DNA from: Nocardiopsis xinjiangensis YIM 90004
GTDB lineage: Bacteria > Actinomycetota > Actinomycetes > Streptosporangiales > Streptosporangiaceae
DNA length: 41,298 bases
Reading direction: 5' to 3'
Assembly (NCBI RefSeq): GCF_000341145.1
Contig: NZ_ANBE01000049.1
Location: 27,764 to 69,061 of the forward strand
The notes under the pieces are model-generated. The model worked only from the letters and a program-made list of their open reading frames with translations. It did no database searches and had not been told where the DNA came from. Position 1 is the first letter of the stretch; each line of letters opens with the position of its first letter. Positions 1 through 7,508 of the stretch are shown one piece after another. Made by a program: the position numbers and the translations under genes.

Positions 1-1
1 C

Positions 2-976
2 TCGCCCGACGAGATCCTCTTCGTCGTCGACGCGATGATCGGTCAGGACGCGGTCAACACCGCGCAGGCCTTCCTCGACGGTGTCGGTTACGACGCGGTG
101 GCGCTCACCAAGCTCGACGGCGACGCCCGCGGCGGTGCGGCACTGTCGATCCGGCACATCACCGGTCGTCCCATCATGTTCGCCTCCACCGGCGAGAAGC
201 TGGACGACTTCGATCTCTTCCACCCTGACCGGATGGCCTCGCGCATCCTGGACATGGGTGACGTGCTCACGCTCATCGAGCAGGCGCAGCGCACGTTCGA
301 CGAGTCCGAGGTCGAGAAGATGGCCTCGTCCATGGCCTCGGACGACGACTTCACGTTGGACGACTTCCTCCAGCAGATGTCGATGGTCCGCAAGCTCGGC
401 CCCATCGGCAACCTGCTCGGGATGATGCCCGGCATGGGGCAGATGCGCGAGCAGATCGAGGGCATCGACGACAAGGACATCGACCGCATCCAGGCGGTCA
501 TCCAGTCGATGACCCCGGCCGAGCGCGCCAACCCCAAGATCATCAACGGTTCGCGCCGTCTTCGGATCGCGAAGGGTTCCGGTAGCGAGGTCAGCGACGT
601 CAACGGTCTGGTCACCCGCTTCTTCGAGGCGCAGAAGATGATGCGCAAGATGAAGAAGGGCGGCGGCATGCCCGGCATGCCGGGCATGCCCGGTGGCGGC
701 GGTGCTGGTGGCGGTGGCGGTGGCGGCGCCGCCAAGAAGAAGCAGAAGAAGAAGGACAAGAAGGGCAAGCAGCGCAGCGGTAACCCCATGAAGGCCCGTC
801 AGCAGGAGGCGGACCGCGAGGCCGAGCGCAAGCGACGCCAGGAGGAGGGCGGCGGTCAGCAGATGCCTGATCTGCCCCCGGGCCTGGGCGGCGGCGGTTC
901 CGGGCAGCTGCCCCCGGGGCTGGGAGGTTCGAACATGCCGGACCTCTCGAACTTCAAGCTCCCGAAGAACAAGTAG
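2..976 (+). CDS. ffh: Signal recognition particle protein Ffh, 3' part
   Basis: The reading frame is open from base 2, so the start codon and the N-terminal part of the GTPase lie outside the window. Ffh binds 4.5S RNA and signal peptides and targets nascent membrane proteins to FtsY and SecY. Visible are the end of the NG domain with the G4 element TKLDGDARGG and the FASTGEKLDDFD stretch, then the methionine-rich M domain with FLQQMSMVRKLGPIGNLLGMMPGM and a second helix pair ending in MMRKMKKGG. The tail is a GMPGMPGMPGGGG run, a Lys-rich block, the SGNPMK signature and about 65 further residues with two PPGLGG repeats. Gly/Pro-rich tails are common in actinobacterial Ffh. A hairpin terminator follows, so the next genes are probably transcribed separately. 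Confidence 0.97.
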   Translation, partial: SPDEILFVVDAMIGQDAVNTAQAFLDGVGYDAVALTKLDGDARGGAALSIRHITGRPIMFASTGEKLDDFDLFHPDRMASRILDMGDVLTLIEQAQRTFDESEVEKMASSMASDDDFTLDDFLQQMSMVRKLGPIGNLLGMMPGMGQMREQIEGIDDKDIDRIQAVIQSMTPAERANPKIINGSRRLRIAKGSGSEVSDVNGLVTRFFEAQKMMRKMKKGGGMPGMPGMPGGGGAGGGGGGGAAKKKQKKKDKKGKQRSGNPMKARQQEADREAERKRRQEEGGGQQMPDLPPGLGGGGSGQLPPGLGGSNMPDLSNFKLPKNK

Positions 977-981
977 CGGAC

Positions 982-1011
982 ACGGGCCGGTCGGACCTCC
1001 GGCCGGCCCGT
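982..1011 (+). terminator. Hairpin terminator after ffh
   Basis: A perfect 9-bp stem, acgggccgg with ccggcccgt, encloses a 12-nt loop and starts 6 nt after the ffh stop. There is no T-tract, which is usual for terminators in high-G+C actinomycetes. Confidence 0.65.
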
Positions 1012-1072
1012 CGCCGATTCCGACGGTGTGACGCGGACGCGCCGCCGACCTGGCGAAGGAAGTCGTCGACGT

Positions 1073-1125
1073 CTGGCACAATGAGGAGTCGACTAACGGT
1101 GGACGGGCCGACCCTCTAATCTTGT
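1073..1125 (+). promoter_or_regulatory. Possible promoter region of the rpsP operon
   Basis: The 239-bp gap between ffh and rpsP holds no gene. Two -10-like elements are visible: CACAAT at 1077-1082 and TAATCT at 1117-1122 (matching TAnnnT). Neither has a convincing -35 at the right distance, so the assignment rests on position and the -10 match only. Confidence 0.25.
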
Positions 1126-1215
1126 TCGCCACCCACGTCATGTCCGGTCGGATGCCGTGCCCCACGCGGCCCTCGGTCGGGCGCTCAACACCGTATCCGG
1201 GAGAAGACCACTCCA

Positions 1216-1677
1216 GTGGCTGTCAAACTGAAGCTCAAGCGTATGGGTAAGATCCGTACGCCCCAGTACCGTGTCATCGTCGCCTCCGCCCGCAACAAGC
1301 GTGACGGCAGGGCGATCGAGGAGATCGGCACGTACCACCCGAAGGAGCACCCGAGCTTCATCGAGATCAACTCGGAGCGTGCTCAGTACTGGCTGTCCGT
1401 GGGCGCTCAGCCCACCGAGCCGGTGAAGGCCCTCCTTCGCAAGACGGGTGACTGGCAGAAGTTCAAGGGCCTGGCCGCCCCGGCGCCGCTCCAGGTGCCG
1501 GAGAAGGCCGACCCGGAGGCCAAGGAGGCCGAGTTCCAGGCCGCGCTGAAGGAGCTCGTGCTCCCCGGCCAGGAGAAGTCGACCAAGGCCAAGAAGACCG
1601 AGAAGAAGGCTGACAAGGCGGCGGCCGCCGAGCCCGCCGAGGAGGCCGAGGCCAAGAAGTCCGAGGGCGAGGCCTGA
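1216..1677 (+). CDS. rpsP: 30S ribosomal protein bS16
   Basis: bS16 is a small-subunit assembly protein that binds 16S rRNA near h15-h17. The GTG start gives the family N-terminus [20 protein letters not shown], and the conserved core ([25 protein letters not shown]) covers residues 1-85. The remaining 65 or so residues form an Ala/Lys/Glu-rich tail ([20 protein letters not shown]) absent from the short E. coli protein but common in actinobacteria. A GGGAGAAG ribosome-binding site precedes the start at slightly long spacing. The gene heads the rpsP-khpA-rimM-trmD-rplS block; khpA starts one base after its stop, so the two are translationally coupled. Confidence 0.97.
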   Translation: MAVKLKLKRMGKIRTPQYRVIVASARNKRDGRAIEEIGTYHPKEHPSFIEINSERAQYWLSVGAQPTEPVKALLRKTGDWQKFKGLAAPAPLQVPEKADPEAKEAEFQAALKELVLPGQEKSTKAKKTEKKADKAAAAEPAEEAEAKKSEGEA

Positions 1678-1678
1678 C

Positions 1679-1921
1679 GTGCTGGAAGAGGCGCTTGAGC
1701 ACCTCGTGAAGGGGATCGTTGCGAACTCCGACGACGTCCAGGTGAGAACCAAGAGGCTCCGCAAGGGCAAGGTTCTCGAGGTCCGGGTCCACCCGGACGA
1801 CCTGGGCAAGGTCATCGGCCGCAACGGCCGGACCGCCAGGGCGCTGCGTACCGTGATCGGTTCGCTCGCGGGCGGCCGCCATGTACGCGTTGACCTACTG
1901 GACCTGCACGAGGTGCGCTGA
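1679..1921 (+). CDS. khpA: KH-domain RNA-binding protein KhpA
   Basis: This 80-aa protein is a single KH domain. It has the GxxG-type loop in VIGRNGRTARALRTVI (residues about 42-57), preceded by strands LEVRVHPDDLGK. KhpA homologues bind RNA broadly, and in Gram-positive bacteria they pair with KhpB/Jag to influence cell division and ribosome or sRNA functions; the exact role here is inferred. The GTG start lies one base after the rpsP stop, so translation is coupled to bS16. Two hairpins follow before rimM. The protein ends HVRVDLLDLHEVR, the usual actinobacterial C-terminus, so length and start look right. Confidence 0.93.
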   Translation: MLEEALEHLVKGIVANSDDVQVRTKRLRKGKVLEVRVHPDDLGKVIGRNGRTARALRTVIGSLAGGRHVRVDLLDLHEVR

Positions 1922-1930
1922 GCCGCCTCA

Positions 1931-1961
1931 CGGGGCGTCGACCGGGAAGGTCGGCGCCCCG
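1931..1961 (+). terminator. Hairpin after khpA
   Basis: A 13-bp stem with one G-U wobble (left arm 1931-1943, right arm 1949-1961) and loop GGGAA begins 10 nt after the khpA stop. It could terminate or attenuate transcription into rimM; no T-tract follows. Confidence 0.6.
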
Positions 1962-1968
1962 CAGTCAT

Positions 1969-2000
1969 GCCCGGGGACCCCGCTGAGACGGACCCCGGGC
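1969..2000 (+). promoter_or_regulatory. Second hairpin in the rimM leader
   Basis: The perfect 8-bp arms gcccgggg (1969-1976) and ccccgggc (1993-2000) are separated by 16 nt. The hairpin directly follows the one at 1931-1961. Together they make a structured leader ahead of rimM that could act as an attenuator. Function is inferred. Confidence 0.4.
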
Positions 2001-2053
2001 GCTGTCATCCCGGACCCCGTACGGGGGACGGGCCCACGGAAGGAAAGAACCAC

Positions 2054-2572
2054 ATGCGTCTCGTCGTCGGCCGGATCGGCCGTGCCCACGGTATCCGCGG
2101 TGAGGTCACCGTGGAGGTGCGCACCGACGACCCCGGCGCACGGTTCGCCGACGGTTCGGTGCTGCTCACCGACCCTGCAGCCACCGGGCCGCTCACCATC
2201 ACCTCCACCCGCAACCACAGCGGGCGCATGCTCGTGCGTTTCCAGGGCGTAGGCGACCGCGACGCCGCCGAGGCGCTGCGCGGCACCGTCCTGCTGGTCG
2301 ACTCCGCCGACGTCGCTTCCCCGAGCGACCCCGACGAGTTCCACGACCACGAACTCATCGGCCTGGCCGTGCACACCACCGGCGGCGAGCAGGTCGGTGA
2401 GGTCGCCGACGTGCTCCACCACGCCCAGGACGTGCTGGTCGTGGAACGCCCCGACGGTGAGGAGGCCCTCGTCCCGTTCGTGGGGGCGCTCGTGCCCGAG
2501 GTCGATGTGGAGGCCGGCCGCCTGGTCATCGACCCCCCGCCCGGGCTGCTCGACCTCGACCGGACCGAGTGA
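2054..2572 (+). CDS. rimM: Ribosome maturation factor RimM
   Basis: RimM is a 16S rRNA processing factor that binds uS19 during assembly of the 30S head. The ATG at 2054 gives MRLVVGRIGRAHGIRGEV, the canonical RimM N-terminus, and is preceded by AAGGAAAG at good spacing; an in-frame extension back to 1967 is rejected on these grounds. Residues 1-90 form the RimM barrel. The second half holds the PRC barrel: LIGLAVHTTGGEQVGEV, VLVVERPDGEEALVPFVGALVPEVD and a C-terminal VIDPPPGLLDLD. Length (172 aa) is normal. trmD follows after 63 bp, the usual order. Confidence 0.97.
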   Translation: MRLVVGRIGRAHGIRGEVTVEVRTDDPGARFADGSVLLTDPAATGPLTITSTRNHSGRMLVRFQGVGDRDAAEALRGTVLLVDSADVASPSDPDEFHDHELIGLAVHTTGGEQVGEVADVLHHAQDVLVVERPDGEEALVPFVGALVPEVDVEAGRLVIDPPPGLLDLDRTE

Positions 2573-2635
2573 CCGGCACCGCTGACCGCCGGCCGGCCCC
2601 GCCGAGCCCATCCCACCGGAGCGAACGAGTACGCC

Positions 2636-3415
2636 GTGCGCATCGACATCATCAGCATCTTCCCCGACTACTTCGCGCCCCTCGAGCTGTCCCTGATCGG
2701 CAAGGCCCGCGCCGCCGGCTTGCTCGAGATGCAGGTGCACGACCTGCGCGCCTGGACCCACGACCGGCACAACACCGTCGACGACACCCCCTACGGCGGC
2801 GGTCCGGGCATGGTCATGAAACCCGGCCCCTGGGGCGAGGCCCTCGACGAGGTCGTGGGTGAACGCCCCGCACGCCTGATCGTGCCCAGCCCCAGTGGCC
2901 GCCCCTTCCGTCAGGCCGACGCCGAGCGGCTCGCCGGCCAGGAACACCTGGTCTTCGGGTGCGGGCGCTACGAGGGCATCGACTCGCGTGTGGCAGAGGA
3001 AGCCGCCCGTCACATGCCCGTCGAGGAGATCAGCATCGGCGACTACGTCCTCAACGGAGGAGAGTCGGCCACCCTGGTCATGGTGGAGGCCATCACACGC
3101 CTGTTGCCCGGGGTGCTCGGCAACCGCGAGTCCCACGTGCAGGACTCCTTCGCCTCCGGGGGCATGGAACACCTCGTGGAGGGTCCCGTCTACACCAAAC
3201 CCGCCGAATGGCGCGGTCACGAGGTCCCGCCGGTGCTGCTGTCGGGCAACCACGCCGCCGTCGACCGCTGGCGCCGGGACGAGGCCCTGCGCAAGACCGT
3301 GCGCAACCGTCCCGAGCTGCTGGACTCCGCGTCCGAGGAGACTTTCGACGCCCGTGACCGGGAGGTCCTCGCAGAACGGCCCGTTCCGGGCGGCGGAGAA
3401 CATGTGGCAAACTAG
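2636..3415 (+). CDS. trmD: tRNA (guanine-37-N1)-methyltransferase TrmD
   Basis: TrmD uses S-adenosylmethionine to methylate N1 of G37 in tRNAs, preventing +1 frameshifting. The GTG start gives the family opening MRIDIISIFPDYF. The deep trefoil-knot SAM site is visible as LVFGCGRYEGIDSRV (residues about 104-120) and ISIGDYVLNGGE (about 132-143), followed by LLPGVLGN and the C-terminal domain with the HEVPPVLLSGNHA segment. Length (259 aa) is typical. It sits between rimM and rplS. A 174-bp gap follows and probably carries the rplS leader. Confidence 0.97.
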   Translation: MRIDIISIFPDYFAPLELSLIGKARAAGLLEMQVHDLRAWTHDRHNTVDDTPYGGGPGMVMKPGPWGEALDEVVGERPARLIVPSPSGRPFRQADAERLAGQEHLVFGCGRYEGIDSRVAEEAARHMPVEEISIGDYVLNGGESATLVMVEAITRLLPGVLGNRESHVQDSFASGGMEHLVEGPVYTKPAEWRGHEVPPVLLSGNHAAVDRWRRDEALRKTVRNRPELLDSASEETFDARDREVLAERPVPGGGEHVAN

Positions 3416-3589
3416 ATGGGATCCCCCCTGGTGGCCAGTGGCATCCGCATGCCGGCGGTCCGACGTCGGCCTCTGTGTCGGCCACCCGGGGTTCCGACAG
3501 TTCAGACCCATGTGTCAGGGCCTCGCCCGCGCTCCCCTTCCCGCTGACCGCGGGGACAGGACGCGGCGCGCTATCAATGAGGATTTCAG
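3416..3589 (+). promoter_or_regulatory. Leader/promoter gap before rplS
   Basis: This 174-bp gap holds no gene. It is rich in short G+C dyads, such as cgtcggcctctgtgtcggcc near 3460. The rplS start is preceded by AATGAGGATTTCAG, a usable ribosome-binding site. An autoregulatory L19 leader is conceivable, but I see no structure that matches a known one. Confidence 0.25.
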
Positions 3590-3949
3590 ATGCACACCGC
3601 CATTCAGGAGCTGGAGAAGGCCCAGCTGCGCACCGACGTCCCGGACTTCCGTCCCGGTGACACGCTCGCCGTCCACGTCCGCGTGACGGAGGGCACCCGC
3701 ACCCGTGCCCAGGTCTTCAAGGGCGTCGTCATCGCCCGCCAGGGTTCGGCCAACCGTGAGACCTTCACCATCCGCAAGGTCAGCTACGGCGTCGGTGTGG
3801 AGCGGGTCTTCCCGATCCACACCCCGGCGGTCGAGAAGTACGAGGTCGTCGCCCGCGGTCGCGTGCGTCGTGCCAAGCTGTACTACCTGCGTCACCTGCG
3901 CGGCAAGGCCGCTCGTATCCGCGAGCGCCGCGAGCCCAAGAAGTCGTAG
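3590..3949 (+). CDS. rplS: 50S ribosomal protein bL19
   Basis: bL19 lies at the 30S-50S interface. The sequence carries all landmarks: [20 protein letters not shown], the [20 protein letters not shown] barrel, the [20 protein letters not shown] core and the basic C-terminus [21 protein letters not shown]. Length (119 aa) matches the actinobacterial family. It closes the rpsP-to-rplS block and is followed after 68 bp by lepB, which seems to have its own promoter. Confidence 0.98.
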   Translation: MHTAIQELEKAQLRTDVPDFRPGDTLAVHVRVTEGTRTRAQVFKGVVIARQGSANRETFTIRKVSYGVGVERVFPIHTPAVEKYEVVARGRVRRAKLYYLRHLRGKAARIRERREPKKS

Positions 3950-4002
3950 CCTCCGTTCGGACCCATCGGTGACGAAGGCCACCACTGCCGTCGAAGAACG
4001 GA

Positions 4003-4008
4003 TAGGCT
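4003..4008 (+). promoter_or_regulatory. Candidate -10 element of a near-leaderless lepB transcript
   Basis: TAGGCT matches TAnnnT and ends 9 nt before the lepB ATG. No Shine-Dalgarno sequence is visible in the intervening bases. Transcription would start only about 3 nt before the start codon. The -35 is not recognisable. Confidence 0.4.
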
Positions 4009-4017
4009 TTCGCACTG

Positions 4018-4914
4018 ATGACCAACGACGACAGGGACCTCGGCTCGGACGGGCTCCCCGATGAGAACCCGGACCGACCAGGCCCGGAGGAGCACGGCTC
4101 CGACCCTGGCTCCCGCGTACCCGACGGGCACACGGGAGCCAGAGGTGTCTCCGGGGGTGGTGACACCGGCCCTGCGGAGCCGGAGGAGAGGGCGGAGGAG
4201 ACGGTGAGCAAGTCCGACAGCGGAACGAAGAAAAAGGGTTCGGGTTCCTTCTGGAAGGAACTGCCGATCCTCATCGCGATCGCTCTGGTCCTGGCGTTCG
4301 TCATCCGCACTTTTGTGATGCAGGCGTTCTACATCCCCTCCACCTCCATGGAGAACACCCTCCTCGTCGGTGACCGGGTGCTGGTCAACAAGGTCGTCTA
4401 CCAGCTCCGCGACATCGAACGCGGAGAGGTCGTGGTCTTCGACGGTGAAGGTTCCTGGGACGACCCCAACTCCGTGAACGTCCCCGAACCCGCCAACCCC
4501 GTGGCACGGGGCTTCCAGTGGGTGCAGCAGCAGCTCGGCGCTGCCCCCACCGGCAAGGAGTACATCAAGCGGGTCATCGGCCTGCCCGGCGACACCGTCG
4601 AGTGCTGCGACGAACAGAACCGCCTCCTCGTCAACGGCGTCCCCCTCGACGAGGACGAGTACCTCTACCCGGGAAGTACCGAGAGCCACACCGAGTTCGG
4701 CCCCATCGAACTGGGCGACGACCAGCTCTGGCTCATGGGTGACCACCGCTCGATCTCCTACGACTCCCGCATGAACCAGAACAACCCCGGGGGCGGCGCC
4801 GTGTCCGTCGACCATGTCGTCGGCCGCGCGTTCGTCATCATCTGGCCCTTCGATCAGATGGGCGGGCTCGGTGTCCCGCCCGCCTTCGACGAGATCGAGG
4901 CCGCCGAGAAGTGA
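4018..4914 (+). CDS. lepB: Signal peptidase I
   Basis: Type I signal peptidase cleaves Sec and Tat signal peptides at the outer face of the membrane. The protein (298 aa) has a long, charged, Gly/Glu-rich cytoplasmic extension (residues 1-75), one membrane segment (LPILIAIALVLAFVIRTFVM, about 82-101), then box B with the nucleophile in PSTSMENT (Ser110), box D with the general-base lysine in YIKRVIGLPGD (Lys184), and box E GDHRSISYDSR. Two adjacent cysteines (CCDEQN) sit just after box D. Streptomyces often has several lepB copies here; this genome has one in this place, and the rnhB gene usually next to it is missing. Confidence 0.96.
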   Translation: MTNDDRDLGSDGLPDENPDRPGPEEHGSDPGSRVPDGHTGARGVSGGGDTGPAEPEERAEETVSKSDSGTKKKGSGSFWKELPILIAIALVLAFVIRTFVMQAFYIPSTSMENTLLVGDRVLVNKVVYQLRDIERGEVVVFDGEGSWDDPNSVNVPEPANPVARGFQWVQQQLGAAPTGKEYIKRVIGLPGDTVECCDEQNRLLVNGVPLDEDEYLYPGSTESHTEFGPIELGDDQLWLMGDHRSISYDSRMNQNNPGGGAVSVDHVVGRAFVIIWPFDQMGGLGVPPAFDEIEAAEK

Positions 4915-5123
4915 CCGCCGCAGGCCGGTCCGGGGGAGAGGGCGAGGGCCGCGGTGAGGCTGGTCTCAGAGCTCCCCACCCCGGGGATTCTCGGGTACGG
5001 TGACCGATCCGGCGAAGGAAATCCGCGCTCCGGGGGACGCGGGTCCGACCCGTGACGCATGATGGACCTCGGAGGAACCGAGCGCACCAAGACCGGAGAG
5101 TGCTGACGAAAGCGAGCGCGCAC

Positions 5124-5465
5124 ATGAGTTCTGAGGACTTGGAGAAGTACGAGGCCGAGATGGAGCTCCAGCTCTATCGCGAGTACCGGGACGTCGTCGG
5201 GCTGTTCAGCTATGTCGTGGAGACGGAACGCCGGTTCTACCTCACCAACCACGTGGACCTCCAGCCGCGTTCGACCGAGAACGGGGAGATGTACTTCGAG
5301 GTCGCGATGGAGGACGCCTGGGTCTGGGACATGTACCGGCCCGCCAGGTTCGTCCGCAACGTGCGCGTGGTGACGTTCAAGGACGTCAACGTCGAGGAGA
5401 TCACCAAGTCCGATCTGGAGCTGCCGCCCACCGACCCCGCCGGGTCGTCCGGCCCCGAGGCCTGA
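5124..5465 (+). CDS. DUF2469 family protein
   Basis: This short acidic protein (113 aa) starts MSSEDLEKYEAEMELQLYRE and continues VVGLFSYVVETERRFYLTNHVDL, the hallmark of the actinobacteria-specific DUF2469 family, whose function is not established. No signal peptide or membrane segment is present. The ATG at 5124 is chosen because the family begins at MSSEDLEKYE; a longer frame back to 5052 adds an unrelated Arg/His-rich stretch. The 209-bp gap to lepB contains no rnhB, although rnhB normally precedes this gene in Streptomyces and Mycobacterium. Confidence 0.93.
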   Translation: MSSEDLEKYEAEMELQLYREYRDVVGLFSYVVETERRFYLTNHVDLQPRSTENGEMYFEVAMEDAWVWDMYRPARFVRNVRVVTFKDVNVEEITKSDLELPPTDPAGSSGPEA

Positions 5466-5564
5466 TTTCGGAACCCGCGGGACCGGCCTCTCAACGGTCC
5501 TGACACACGGGACGGCGAACGCGGGCCACCATCGCCGTCCACAGAAAAAAAGAGGCTCTGGCGG

Positions 5565-5604
5565 GACCACCTCCGATCACTCACCGTGGTGATCGGAGGT
5601 GGTC
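5565..5604 (+). promoter_or_regulatory. Perfect 16-bp inverted repeat overlapping the yraN ribosome-binding site
   Basis: The arms gaccacctccgatcac (5565-5580) and gtgatcggaggtggtc (5589-5604) are exact reverse complements around an 8-nt spacer. The right arm contains the Shine-Dalgarno GGAGG (5595-5599) and ends 4 nt before the yraN ATG. In RNA this would hide the ribosome-binding site. In DNA it could be an operator for a dimeric repressor. Both readings are inferences; the repeat itself is seen directly. Confidence 0.7.
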
Positions 5605-5608
5605 ACCG

Positions 5609-5977
5609 ATGGATCCGAGGGCGAAGTACCGACGCGACGTGGGCGGACGGGGCGAGGAGCTGGCCGCACGGCACCTGAGCCGTGAAGGCATGCAGGTGCT
5701 CGCACGCAACCGGTGGAACAGTGAGGGCGAGGTCGACCTGCTCGCCCGCGACGGACCGATGTTGGTCGCGGCCGAGGTCAAGACCCGTACCTCACTGGTG
5801 CGCGGACACCCCTCGCTCGCCGTCACCGAAGGTAAACGCCGCCGCCTGCACCGCCTGGCACGCTACTGGGCGCACCGGTACGGCGTCCCCGCCGCCCGGA
5901 CCCGCGTCGACACCGTGTCGGTACTGCTCCTGGGCGGCCGGGTCTTCCTCTCCCACGAACGGGGGACGGCCCGATGA
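5609..5977 (+). CDS. yraN: YraN/UPF0102 family predicted nuclease
   Basis: This 122-aa protein belongs to the UPF0102 family with a restriction-endonuclease-like fold. The PD-(D/E)xK-type core is visible: the N-terminal GRGEELAARHLSREG helix, EGEVDLLARDG with the conserved Glu and Asp, and AAEVKTRTS with the E-x-K pair, then the basic helix GKRRRLHRLARYWA. A nuclease or Holliday-junction role is assumed from fold and context only. Its stop overlaps the yifB ATG by 4 bp, so yraN, yifB and dprA form a translationally coupled DNA-processing operon. Translation initiation may be controlled by the inverted repeat immediately upstream. Confidence 0.92.
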   Translation: MDPRAKYRRDVGGRGEELAARHLSREGMQVLARNRWNSEGEVDLLARDGPMLVAAEVKTRTSLVRGHPSLAVTEGKRRRLHRLARYWAHRYGVPAARTRVDTVSVLLLGGRVFLSHERGTAR

Positions 5978-7491
5978 GCTTCGCCCGCACCCACTGCCTG
6001 GCCCTGGTCGGGGTCCGCGGACATGTCGTGGAGGTCGAGGTCGACCTCGGCGGCGGAGGAGAGAACTCCGTGACCCTCGTGGGCCTGCCCGACGCCGCTC
6101 TGCGCGAGGCCCGCGACCGGATCCGGGCCGCCCTCGTCAACTGCGGGGAGCGCTGGCCCACCGGCTCCGTCGTGGTCAGCCTGTCCCCGGCGAGCCTGCC
6201 CAAGTCCGGGAGCCTGTTCGACCTGGCCATCGCCGGGGCGCTCCTGGCTGCCATGGGCGACGTGCCCCTCGACCGCCTCACCGACACCGTACTCATCGGC
6301 GAACTCGGCCTCGACGGCCGGGTCCGGCCCGTACGCGGGGTCCTGCCCGCCGTCGTGGCAGCGGCCGAACAGGGATTCGAACGTTTCGTGGTCGCCCCCG
6401 GCAACCTCGCCGAAGCCGGCCTGGTACCCGACGTGGACGTCGTGGGCGTCACCGACCTCGCCGACCTGTGCCACTGGATGCGCGGGGGAGAACCCTCCTG
6501 CCCGGCCCCGGAGATCACCGGGCCCGGACCGAGCGAGCACGGGCCCGACCTCGCCGACGTGCTCGGCCAGCCCGTCGCCCGCCGCGCCGTGGAGATCGCC
6601 GCCGCCGGAGGGCACAATCTCATGATGCTCGGCTCTCCCGGAACCGGGAAGAGCCTGCTCGCCGAGCGCCTGCCCACCGTGCTGCCGCGCCTGGGGCCGG
6701 TCGAGTCGCTGGAGGCCACCGCGATCCACTCCGTGGCGGGCACGCTGCCCCCCGACGCGCCCCTGATCACCCTTCCACCGTTCGCCGCGCCCCACCACAC
6801 CGCGACCCGCGCCTCGATCATCGGCGGAGGCAGCGGCCACGCCGCACCCGGCTGGGTGTCCAAGGCCCACCGCGGGGTGCTCTTCGTCGACGAGGCGCCG
6901 CAGTTCGGACGCGGGGTACTGGACTCCCTGCGCGAACCCCTCGAACGCGGGGAGGTCGTGCTCGCGCGTGCGGCCTCCACGGTGACCTTCCCCGCCCGGT
7001 TCCAGTTCGTGATGGCAGCCAACCCCTGCCCGTGCGCAAAACCCGGGGCGCTGTGCACCTGCCCCGCCGGTGAACGCCGCCGGTACTTCTCCCGGATCTC
7101 CGGGCCGCTGCTGGACCGCATCGACCTCAAGGTGGAGCTGCAACCCGTGGCCCGTGCCGAGCTGCTCGCCGACCGGTCCTTCGCCGAACCCTCCGAGGTG
7201 GTCGCCGACCGGGTGCGTGCCGCCCGCGCCCGGGCCGCTGAACGGCTGGCCGGGACCCCGTGGCGCACCAACGCCGCCGTGCCCGGTACACGCCTGCGCC
7301 GCGAGTTCCCCGTACGTCCCGAGGCTCTGCGGGTACTGGGCCGGGCCCTGGACCTGGGACAGATCAGCGCGCGGGGTGTCGACCGTGCCCTGCGTGTGGC
7401 ATGGACCCTGGCCGATCTCGCCGAACGGGACCGCCCCGGCGAGGAGGAGACCGCGTACGCGTTCGCGCTCTGGTCCGGACGGGCTTGTTGA
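5974..7491 (+). CDS. yifB: YifB/ComM family Mg-chelatase-like AAA+ ATPase
   Basis: The protein is the right length for YifB/ComM (505 aa). ComM homologues are hexameric helicases that promote branch migration during natural transformation. The N-terminal LonC-like domain begins SFARTHCLALVGVRG and includes VGLPDAALREARDRI and VVSLSPASLPKSGSLFDL. The AAA+ module has Walker A GSPGTGKS (residues about 220-227), Walker B VLFVDEAPQF (about 301-310), the CPCAKPGALCTCP four-cysteine stretch and arginine-rich SGPLLDRIDL. The C-terminal lid ends SARGVDRALRVAWTLADL. It overlaps yraN by 4 bp and precedes dprA by 17 bp. Confidence 0.95.
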   Translation: MSFARTHCLALVGVRGHVVEVEVDLGGGGENSVTLVGLPDAALREARDRIRAALVNCGERWPTGSVVVSLSPASLPKSGSLFDLAIAGALLAAMGDVPLDRLTDTVLIGELGLDGRVRPVRGVLPAVVAAAEQGFERFVVAPGNLAEAGLVPDVDVVGVTDLADLCHWMRGGEPSCPAPEITGPGPSEHGPDLADVLGQPVARRAVEIAAAGGHNLMMLGSPGTGKSLLAERLPTVLPRLGPVESLEATAIHSVAGTLPPDAPLITLPPFAAPHHTATRASIIGGGSGHAAPGWVSKAHRGVLFVDEAPQFGRGVLDSLREPLERGEVVLARAASTVTFPARFQFVMAANPCPCAKPGALCTCPAGERRRYFSRISGPLLDRIDLKVELQPVARAELLADRSFAEPSEVVADRVRAARARAAERLAGTPWRTNAAVPGTRLRREFPVRPEALRVLGRALDLGQISARGVDRALRVAWTLADLAERDRPGEEETAYAFALWSGRAC

Positions 7492-7508
7492 ACCGGGAGG
7501 TGTCAGGG

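Noticed and set aside
5541-5552. T-run on the minus strand near the 16-bp inverted repeat as a minus-strand terminator
   Set aside because: No minus-strand gene ends nearby, and the T-run lies about a dozen bases from the stem. A role for the plus-strand genes is more sensible.
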